In this document: positions 58,479-64,000 of the stretch, one piece after another | Numbering within the stretch: the first letter of the stretch is position 1 | Layout: every line of letters begins with the position of its first letter | Assembly (NCBI RefSeq): GCF_026341275.1 | Contig: NZ_JAIFZO010000002.1 | Coordinates: 6,726,118-6,790,117 of the forward strand | DNA: 64,000 bases | Direction of reading: 5' to 3' | DNA from: Streptomyces ortus | GTDB lineage: Bacteria; Actinomycetota; Actinomycetes; Streptomycetales; Streptomycetaceae | The notes under the pieces: model-generated | The model's database searches: none | What the model was told of the DNA's origin: nothing | The model's input: only the letters and a program-made list of their open reading frames with translations | Program-made: the position numbers and the translations under genes

Positions 58479-60305
58479 CTACGCGCGGTACAGGGCCTCC
58501 ACCTCTGTCGCGTACGCGTTCTCGATCGCCTTGCGCTTCAGTTTCAGGGACGGGGTCAGCAGACCGTGTTCCTCGGTGAACTGGTGGGCCAGTATCCGGA
58601 ACGTGCGGATGGACTCGGCCTGGGAGACCAGGGTGTTCGCCGCGACCACGGCCCGCCGTACCTCGGTCTCCAGGTCGGGGTCCCGCACCAACTGGGCGGG
58701 GGCGAGCGGGGACTTGCCCCGCATCTGCAGCCAGTGGTCGACGGCCTCCCCGTCGAGCGTGACGAGCGCCGCGATGTACGGCCGGTCGTTGCCGACGACG
58801 ATGCACTGCGCGACCAGCGGATGGTCGCGCACCCGCTCCTCCAGGACGCCCGGCGAGACGCTCTTGCCGCCGGAGGTCACCAGGATCTCCTTCTTGCGCC
58901 CGGTGATGGTGAGGTAGCCGTCCTCGTCGAGCACGCCGATGTCACCCGTGGCCAGCCAGCCGTCGTGCAGGGCCGCGTCGGTGGCCTTCGGGTCGTTGAG
59001 GTAGCCCTGGAAGACGTTGTCGCCGTTCAGCCAGATCTCGCCGTCGTCCGCGATGTGCACGGTCGTGCCGGGGATGGGCTGGCCCACTGTCCCGTACCGG
59101 GTGCGCTCCGGCGGGTTGGCGGTCGCGGCGGCCGTGGACTCGGTGAGCCCGTACCCCTCGTAGATCTGCACGCCGGCGCCCGCGAAGAACAGGCCCAGGC
59201 GGCGGTCCATCGCGGAGCCGCCGGACATCGCGTGCCGTACGCGTCCGCCCATCGCGGCCCGGATCTTGGAGTAGACGAGTTTGTCGAAGAGCTGGTGCTG
59301 CATGCGCAGGGCCGTCGAGGGGCCGGGGCCGATGTCCCACGCCTTGGCCTCCACGGCGTCCGCGTAGCGCACCGCGACCTCGACCGCCTTCTCGAACGGG
59401 CCGCCCCTGCCCTCTTTCTCGGCCTTGCGGCGGGCCGCGTTGAAGACCTTCTCGAAGATGTACGGCACCGCCAGGAAGAACGTCGGCTGGAACGCGGCCA
59501 GATCCGGCAGCAGGGCCGCCGCGTTGAGCTGCGGCTGATGGCCGAACTTGACCTTCCCCCGGATCGCGGCGACCTGCACCATCCGCCCGAAGACGTGCGC
59601 GAGCGGCAGGAACAGCAGGGTGGCCGCCTCGTCGCCGCGCTTGGAGTGGAACAGCGGCTCCCAGCGGCCGATCGCCGTGTCCGTCTCGAACATGAAGTTG
59701 GCGTGGGACAGGACGCAGCCCTTGGGGCGGCCGGTGGTGCCGGACGTGTAGATGATCGTCGCCGTCGACTCCGGGGTGACCGCGCGGCGGTGGCGGTGCA
59801 CCACCTCGTCCTCGATGTGGCCACCGGCCTCGTACAGCTCCTGTACGGCGCCGGCGTCGAGCTGCCACAGTTTGTGCAGCGTCGGCAGCCGGTCGATGAC
59901 CGTGGCGACGGTCATCGCGTGGTCCTCGTGCTCCACCATGGCCGCCGACACCTGGGCGTCGTGCAGCATCCAGAAGACCTGCTCGGCCGACGAGGTGGGG
60001 TAGATCGGGACGACCTGCGCGCCGATCGACCACAGCGCGTAGTCGAAGAGGGTCCACTCGTAGCGCGTACGGGACATGATCGCGACGCGGTCCCCGAAGC
60101 GGACGCCGTGCGCCAGTAGGCCCTTCGCCAGGGCGAGGACCTCGTCACGGAACTCGGCGGACGTCACGTCGCGCCATCCGCCCTGTTCGTCCTTGCGGCC
60201 CAGGGCGATGTGGAGGGGGTCCTCCTGGGCATACTCGAACACGGCATCGGCCAGGCCGCCCACCGGCGGTGCCGACGCCAGGGGAGGGTTGGTGAACTCG
60301 CTCAA
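58479..60305 (-). CDS. Long-chain acyl-CoA synthetase (AMP-dependent synthetase)
   Basis: 608 residues: AMP-binding motif IIYTSGTTGRPKGCVLSH, IYEGYGLTESTAAATANPP, GWLATGDIGVLDEDGYLTITGRKKEI, and the C-terminal lysine in LTPSLKLKRKAI. This FadD15-like acyl-CoA ligase activates long-chain fatty acids with ATP. TTG 60305 follows AAGGAGCGGGGA, an excellent ribosome site, so it is preferred over upstream candidates. Confidence 0.9.
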   Translation of the reverse strand: MSEFTNPPLASAPPVGGLADAVFEYAQEDPLHIALGRKDEQGGWRDVTSAEFRDEVLALAKGLLAHGVRFGDRVAIMSRTRYEWTLFDYALWSIGAQVVPIYPTSSAEQVFWMLHDAQVSAAMVEHEDHAMTVATVIDRLPTLHKLWQLDAGAVQELYEAGGHIEDEVVHRHRRAVTPESTATIIYTSGTTGRPKGCVLSHANFMFETDTAIGRWEPLFHSKRGDEAATLLFLPLAHVFGRMVQVAAIRGKVKFGHQPQLNAAALLPDLAAFQPTFFLAVPYIFEKVFNAARRKAEKEGRGGPFEKAVEVAVRYADAVEAKAWDIGPGPSTALRMQHQLFDKLVYSKIRAAMGGRVRHAMSGGSAMDRRLGLFFAGAGVQIYEGYGLTESTAAATANPPERTRYGTVGQPIPGTTVHIADDGEIWLNGDNVFQGYLNDPKATDAALHDGWLATGDIGVLDEDGYLTITGRKKEILVTSGGKSVSPGVLEERVRDHPLVAQCIVVGNDRPYIAALVTLDGEAVDHWLQMRGKSPLAPAQLVRDPDLETEVRRAVVAANTLVSQAESIRTFRILAHQFTEEHGLLTPSLKLKRKAIENAYATEVEALYRA

Positions 60306-60453
60306 TCCCCGCTCCTTGAAGGTGCTCGCAGCGCGCTGAAAGCTACCCCACGTAACGCTGCCGCGGGAGGGGCGGCGGAGGGGGGCGGGGGGTGGCGTAT
60401 GCACAGGTCAACCCCTGAAATCCGGCCACAAGGGGGGAGGCCGGGACAGAATC

Positions 60454-60494
60454 CTTACTCATCCGTAAGTTTCGGTTCCGTAATCTCCACGGAA
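60454..60494. promoter_or_regulatory. Two inverted repeats upstream of the acyl-CoA synthetase gene
   Basis: CTTAC-N6-GTAAG (60454-60469) and TTCCGT-N7-ACGGAA (60476-60494) lie about 150-190 bp upstream of the TTG. The rest of the gap 60306-60591 holds no gene. They resemble TetR- or GntR-type operators of fatty-acid genes. Confidence 0.4.
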
Positions 60495-60591
60495 TCTGTA
60501 CGGGGTGCTTACGTGGCCTTTCGGCCTTTACGGGAGTGCCGCCGCGCGGGTCGGCGGGCGGAACGGGGCACTGTCGTGGCCCGCGTCCCTG

Positions 60592-60954
60592 CTAGGCGAG
60601 CGCGAGGACGAGGCCGACGGTGATGAGCAGCGCGGCTGTGGACCCGTGAACGGTCAGCGCGTGGCGGAGGGTCCCTCCGTTGGTGCGGACGACGACGGCG
60701 TCTCCGATCGGGGTGATCGCCGCGGCGAGCATGACCCAGCCGAAGACGTGGGTACCGCCGGCCGCGAGGGCGGCGAGTGGCACCACTCCTGAGGTGATGT
60801 CGCGAACGCCCTTGATGCTGGTCAGAGCACGGAGGCTGCCTTCGGGCACCCCGAATCCGGCCATGGCGGCACGGGGGGCCACCAGGAACCGGCCGCCGAT
60901 GAACAGGATGAAGGCACAGCCGAGGAGTGCGACAACGAGGGCGGCGATCGCCAT
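60592..60954 (-). CDS. DUF4267 membrane protein
   Basis: 120 residues, four hydrophobic segments (about 4-24, 52-70, 72-88 and 98-118), with GGRFLVAPRAAMAGFGVP and KGVRDITSGVVPLAAL typical of the DUF4267 family. Integral membrane protein of unknown function, divergent from a TetR regulator that probably controls it. Confidence 0.8.
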   Translation of the reverse strand: MAIAALVVALLGCAFILFIGGRFLVAPRAAMAGFGVPEGSLRALTSIKGVRDITSGVVPLAALAAGGTHVFGWVMLAAAITPIGDAVVVRTNGGTLRHALTVHGSTAALLITVGLVLALA

Positions 60955-60969
60955 GAGGATGCCTTTCAG

Positions 60970-60994
60970 TGTTATCTAACAGCGTTCTGTAACG
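60970..60994. promoter_or_regulatory. TetR-type palindromes before DUF4267
   Basis: TGTTATCTAACA and CGTTCTGTAACG, two adjacent imperfect palindromes, start 16 bp upstream of the DUF4267 ATG in the gap shared with the TetR gene. GATAACCGTGTTAGG near 61111 is related. Confidence 0.5.
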
Positions 60995-61134
60995 ACGCTA
61001 GCATACGTCTGCCCGGCGCGACCACGCGTCCGCGGTGACGGCCCCCTCCATGCGGCCGGGCGCCGCGGAAGCGTGCGCCGCAAGGGCGCCATCGTTCGCT
61101 AGCGTTGATAGATAACCGTGTTAGGGTCAGCGCC

Positions 61135-61665
61135 ATGTCCCCTAGACCGGCACCGGACCTGGATCTGCGGCGCGACCGGATCATCCGCGCCGCACGAGAA
61201 CTCGCCGAGTCGGAGGGCTGGGAGGCGGTGACGATGCGCCGGGTCACCTCCGCACTCGGCGTCAGCCAGCCGGTGCTCTACTCGGCCTTCACCAACCGGC
61301 AAGCGCTCATCGACGCCGTGGCCCTGAGCGGGTTCACGGAAATCGCCGAAGTACTCGAAGCGGCCGACAGCGACCCCATGGCACGTATGCGCGCCTACCT
61401 CGACTTCGCGTCGGCGCGGCCCCACCTGTACGAAGCCATGTTCTCGATGCCCACAGACCTGGGATTCGGGACCGAGGACGCCCCCGAAGCGCTCCGGCGC
61501 GCCTTCGCGGCGATCCACCAGGTCTTCCCCAGCCCCGACCACGTCAGGGCAGAAGTCGCCTGGGCCACCCTGCACGGCCTCGCCACCCTCCAGACGAGCG
61601 GACGCCAGCCCGCATCACGCGTCCGGAGCCGACTGGAACACGCCCACCGCATCCTGACCGAGTGA
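61135..61665 (+). CDS. TetR-family transcriptional regulator
   Basis: 176 residues with an N-terminal TetR HTH: RRDRIIRAARELAESEGWEAVTMRRVTSALGVSQPVLYSAFTNRQALIDAV. The remainder is the helical ligand-binding domain. ATG 61135. It is divergently arranged with the DUF4267 gene, and is probably its repressor. Confidence 0.88.
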   Translation: MSPRPAPDLDLRRDRIIRAARELAESEGWEAVTMRRVTSALGVSQPVLYSAFTNRQALIDAVALSGFTEIAEVLEAADSDPMARMRAYLDFASARPHLYEAMFSMPTDLGFGTEDAPEALRRAFAAIHQVFPSPDHVRAEVAWATLHGLATLQTSGRQPASRVRSRLEHAHRILTE

Positions 61666-61740
61666 CCTGGCCCGATCCTGACCCTGCCGGGAATCGCGGA
61701 CGGCCCAGCAGCCGCTCGGCCTGCGGGCGGTCGGGGTCGG

Positions 61741-61775
61741 CCGCGCCGTTGCCCGCGCCCCCTAGGGCGCCCGGT
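61741..61775. repeat. Dispersed GC-rich repeat, degenerate copy
   Basis: CGCGCCGTTGCCCGCGCCCC between the convergent TetR and LysR genes is a variant of the recurring element. Confidence 0.5.
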
Positions 61776-62628
61776 GCAGGCGGTCCGGGGAGGTCAGGAT
61801 TGCGGTGGCCAGTGCGTCCGCCGCGCCTCGGGACGACGTGGGGCGGCTGCCGTGGAGCAGGACGAAGTCCACCTCGCCCAGTTCCGGGAGGTTCGCGCGG
61901 TCGGGGACGCGGACCAGGCCCGGCGGGATCAGACCCCGCGTGTGGGCCATCACACCGAGCCCCGCGCGGGCCGCCGCGATCAGCCCGTTGAGGCTGCCGC
62001 TCGTACACGCGACGCGCCAGGACCTGCCCTGCCGCTCCAGGGCCTCCAGGGCCAGCACCCGGCTGATGCCCGGCGGCGGGTACACGATCAGCGGGACCGG
62101 ACGGTCGGGATCGAGCCGCAGCCGCTCCCCGCCGATCCACACCATGCGGTCGTGCCAGACCAGCTCGCCGCGGGGGTCCTCGGGGCGCCGCTTGGCCAGC
62201 ACCAGATCGAGCCGCCCGTCGGCCAGCTGCTCGTGCAGCGTGCCCGAGAGCTCCACCGTCAGCTCCAGGTCGACCTCGGGATGGTCGTGGCGGAACCCCT
62301 CAAGGATCTCGGACAGCCGGGTCAGGACGAAGTCCTCCGAGGCGCCGAACCGCAGCCGCCCGCGCAGCCGCGTGCCGCCGAAGAACGCCGCCGCCTGCTC
62401 GTGCGCCTCCAGGATCCGGCGCGCGAACCCGAGCATCGCCTCCCCGTCCTCCGTCAGCTCCACGGAGTGGGTGTCCCGCGTGAACAGCTGCCGCCCGGTG
62501 GCACTCTCCAGGCGGCGCACATGCTGGCTGACCGTGGACTGGCGCAGCCTGAGCCGCCGGCCCGCCTGCGTGAAGCTCAGCGTTTGGGCCACGGCGAGGA
62601 AGGTACGCAACTGCGAGGGGTCGTACAC
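61762..62628 (-). CDS. LysR-family transcriptional regulator
   Basis: 288 residues: winged HTH LRTFLAVAQTLSFTQAGRRLRLRQSTVSQHVRRLESATGRQLFTR, followed by a LysR substrate-binding domain (LRFGASEDFVLTRLSEILEGFRHDHPEVDLEL). GTG 62628. It is divergent from the symporter gene and is its likely regulator. Confidence 0.9.
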   Translation of the reverse strand: MYDPSQLRTFLAVAQTLSFTQAGRRLRLRQSTVSQHVRRLESATGRQLFTRDTHSVELTEDGEAMLGFARRILEAHEQAAAFFGGTRLRGRLRFGASEDFVLTRLSEILEGFRHDHPEVDLELTVELSGTLHEQLADGRLDLVLAKRRPEDPRGELVWHDRMVWIGGERLRLDPDRPVPLIVYPPPGISRVLALEALERQGRSWRVACTSGSLNGLIAAARAGLGVMAHTRGLIPPGLVRVPDRANLPELGEVDFVLLHGSRPTSSRGAADALATAILTSPDRLHRAP

Positions 62629-62808
62629 GGGCCCGAGGCTACCGCGTCATCGCACATCGTGATGACAGTCAGAGCGGTGTACCGGATTCCCGATCAAGGG
62701 TCGGAGGAGGACGATGGAGAGGGCACGCACCGTCCGCAAGACGCCCGGAAGCCCGGGAGAACCGGGAAGACCGGGAAAATCCAGCAGACCCCGCACCATC
62801 GGAGCACC

Positions 62809-63882
62809 GTGAAACGCCTCAAGTGGCCGTCCTGGCTGCCGATAGACCCGTACATCCTGCTGCTGCTCGGGACGGTGGGGCTCGCCGCCCTGCTGCCCGC
62901 CCGGGGCGCCGGTGCCGAGGTCGCCTCCGGCGCCTCCACCGCGGCGATCGCCTTCCTCTTCTTCCTCTACGGGGCGCGGCTGTCCACCCGCGAGGCGATG
63001 GACGGCGTACGGCACTGGCGGTTGCATCTCACGGTTCTGGCCTGCACGTTCGTCCTCTTTCCGCTGCTCGGGCTGGCCGCCCGCGGCCTCGAACCGGTGT
63101 TTCTGAGCCACGACCTCTACACCGGGCTGCTCTTCCTGACCCTCGTGCCCTCGACGGTCCAGTCCTCCATCGCCTTCACCTCCATGGCACGCGGCAACGT
63201 GCCCGCCGCCATCTGCGCGGGCTCCTTCTCCTCCCTGGTGGGAATCGTGCTCACCCCGCTGCTCGCCGCGGCGCTCCTCGGCGGCACGGGAGGCGGCTTC
63301 TCCGCGGACTCGCTCCTGAGGATCGTGCTGCAGTTGCTCGTGCCGTTCCTGGCCGGACAGCTCCTGCGCCGCTGGATCGGCGGCTTCGTCGCGCGCCACA
63401 AGAAGGTCCTCGGCTACGTCGACCGCGGGTCGATCCTGCTGGTCGTCTACACCGCCTTCAGCGAAGGCATGGTGCAGGGCATCTGGCACCAGGTCAGCCC
63501 ACTGCGCCTGGGCGGACTGCTCGCCGTCGAGGCCGTCCTGCTCGCCGTGATGCTGTCGGTGACCTGGTACGGCGCCAAGGCCCTCGGGTTCGGCCGGGAG
63601 GACCGTATCGCCATCCAGTTCGCCGGCTCGAAGAAGTCCCTGGCGTCCGGACTGCCGATGGCGAGCGTGCTGTTCGGCGCCCACGCCTCGCTGGCCGTAC
63701 TGCCGCTGATGCTCTTCCACCAGATGCAGCTCATGGTCTGCGCGGTCATCGCCAAGCGCCGCTCCCGCGACCCGGAGGCCGAGCCGCAGCCGCAGCCGGG
63801 GCCGGGATCGGGGCCGTCCCTCACCCCGGACCCAGCCGCAGCGTCACGAATCTCGGTCGGTACAGGGACACGTTCCGGCTGA
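62809..63882 (+). CDS. Bile acid:sodium symporter-family transporter (SBF-like)
   Basis: 357 residues with about nine to ten transmembrane helices. Landmarks are ASTAAIAFLFFLYGARLSTREAMDG, TLVPSTVQSSIAFTSMARGNVPAAIC and FAGSKKSLASGLPMASVLFG, matching the SBF_like (PF13593-type) proteins, putative organic-acid transporters. GTG 62809 follows GGAGCACC. The C-terminal 25 residues are Pro/Gln/Gly-rich and overlap antisense the 3' end of the next gene by 62 bp. Confidence 0.87.
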   Translation: MKRLKWPSWLPIDPYILLLLGTVGLAALLPARGAGAEVASGASTAAIAFLFFLYGARLSTREAMDGVRHWRLHLTVLACTFVLFPLLGLAARGLEPVFLSHDLYTGLLFLTLVPSTVQSSIAFTSMARGNVPAAICAGSFSSLVGIVLTPLLAAALLGGTGGGFSADSLLRIVLQLLVPFLAGQLLRRWIGGFVARHKKVLGYVDRGSILLVVYTAFSEGMVQGIWHQVSPLRLGGLLAVEAVLLAVMLSVTWYGAKALGFGREDRIAIQFAGSKKSLASGLPMASVLFGAHASLAVLPLMLFHQMQLMVCAVIAKRRSRDPEAEPQPQPGPGSGPSLTPDPAAASRISVGTGTRSG

Positions 63883-64000
63883 GGTTGGCCTGCGCGGTCG
63901 CCCCGCCGTTCGCGTCCAGCCAGTTGACGTCGTAGCTCAGCACCAGCCCGCCCCCGCTGATCGCCGGATGGACCTGCGGGTTGTACGCCGCCACGCCCGC
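63821..64000 (-). CDS. 3' end of a probable secreted DUF4185/DUF5005-like protein (partial)
   Basis: Read on the minus strand, 59 residues end in NWLDANGG...VSLYRPRFVTLRLGPG and a TGA. The pattern HPAISGGGLVLSYDVNWLD followed by YRPRFV resembles the C-terminus of secreted DUF4185/DUF5005 proteins. The N-terminus is outside the window. Confidence 0.55.
   Translation of the reverse strand, partial: AGVAAYNPQVHPAISGGGLVLSYDVNWLDANGGATAQANLSRNVSLYRPRFVTLRLGPG

Noticed and set aside
61774..62808. N-terminal extension of the symporter frame
   Set aside because: It is antisense to the LysR gene and lacks membrane segments; GTG 62809 with GGAG fits the family start.

Overview
The window reads as a stretch of a Streptomyces chromosome, or a very close actinomycete. 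The evidence is very high GC with G/C-dominated third codon positions, many GTG and TTG starts, frequent ATGA/GTGA stop-start overlaps, a gas-vesicle cluster in the Streptomyces order, CebR-type operators beside cellulases, a HAIR-like element at a dnaK gene, and very few TTA codons. No rRNA, tRNA, CRISPR array, prophage or intact transposase gene was seen.

Layout. 1-7 kb: housekeeping and accessory enzymes (S9 peptidase fragment, LD-carboxypeptidase, acetyltransferase, arginase-family hydrolase, DUF5107/TPR protein, VOC protein, holin-like membrane protein). 7.3-11.5 kb: a tightly coupled trio of type II NADH dehydrogenase, transketolase and LigD-type polymerase domain. 11.6-17.2 kb: the ten-gene gvp cluster O-A-F-G-Y-Z-J-L-S-K, ended by a 196-bp CTAG-bounded palindromic element that supplies the gvpK stop codon. 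17.4-28.6 kb: methyltransferase, PAP2/diacylglycerol kinase, an ABC-F ATPase with no stop codon of its own, a DUF2795 protein, a SigB/F-type sigma factor, a secreted anchored protein, an aminotransferase-fold protein lacking the usual lysine, two metallo-beta-lactamase-fold hydrolases and a DedA protein. 28.8-41.7 kb: a membrane phosphohydrolase, a MoxR/VWA pair, OsmC, a stand-alone dnaK with a HAIR-like operator, two HTH regulators, PCD, a TTA-containing methyltransferase and a WYL regulator carrying a heptanucleotide repeat.

41.8-52.8 kb is a plant cell-wall degradation island: PL11 rhamnogalacturonan lyase, GH74 xyloglucanase, GH48 and GH6 cellulases. GH48 and GH6 diverge around two CebR-like boxes, so cellobiose-type induction of both is likely. 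52.9-55.6 kb holds a methyltransferase, an SDR and an aldo/keto reductase.

55.8-58.4 kb is the best candidate for an undescribed system: a B12-binding-type radical SAM protein with an unusual CX9CX2C motif, a 55-residue basic repeat peptide, and a LysE-type exporter whose GTG overlaps the peptide stop codon. The first two carry one and two TTA codons, which predicts bldA (developmental) control.

58.4-64 kb: an acyl-CoA ligase, a DUF4267/TetR divergent pair, a LysR/symporter divergent pair and the 3' end of a probable secreted protein. A short GC-rich repeat (core GGGGCGCGGGGAACTGCGC and its complement) recurs at about eight gene ends and probably forms hairpins.
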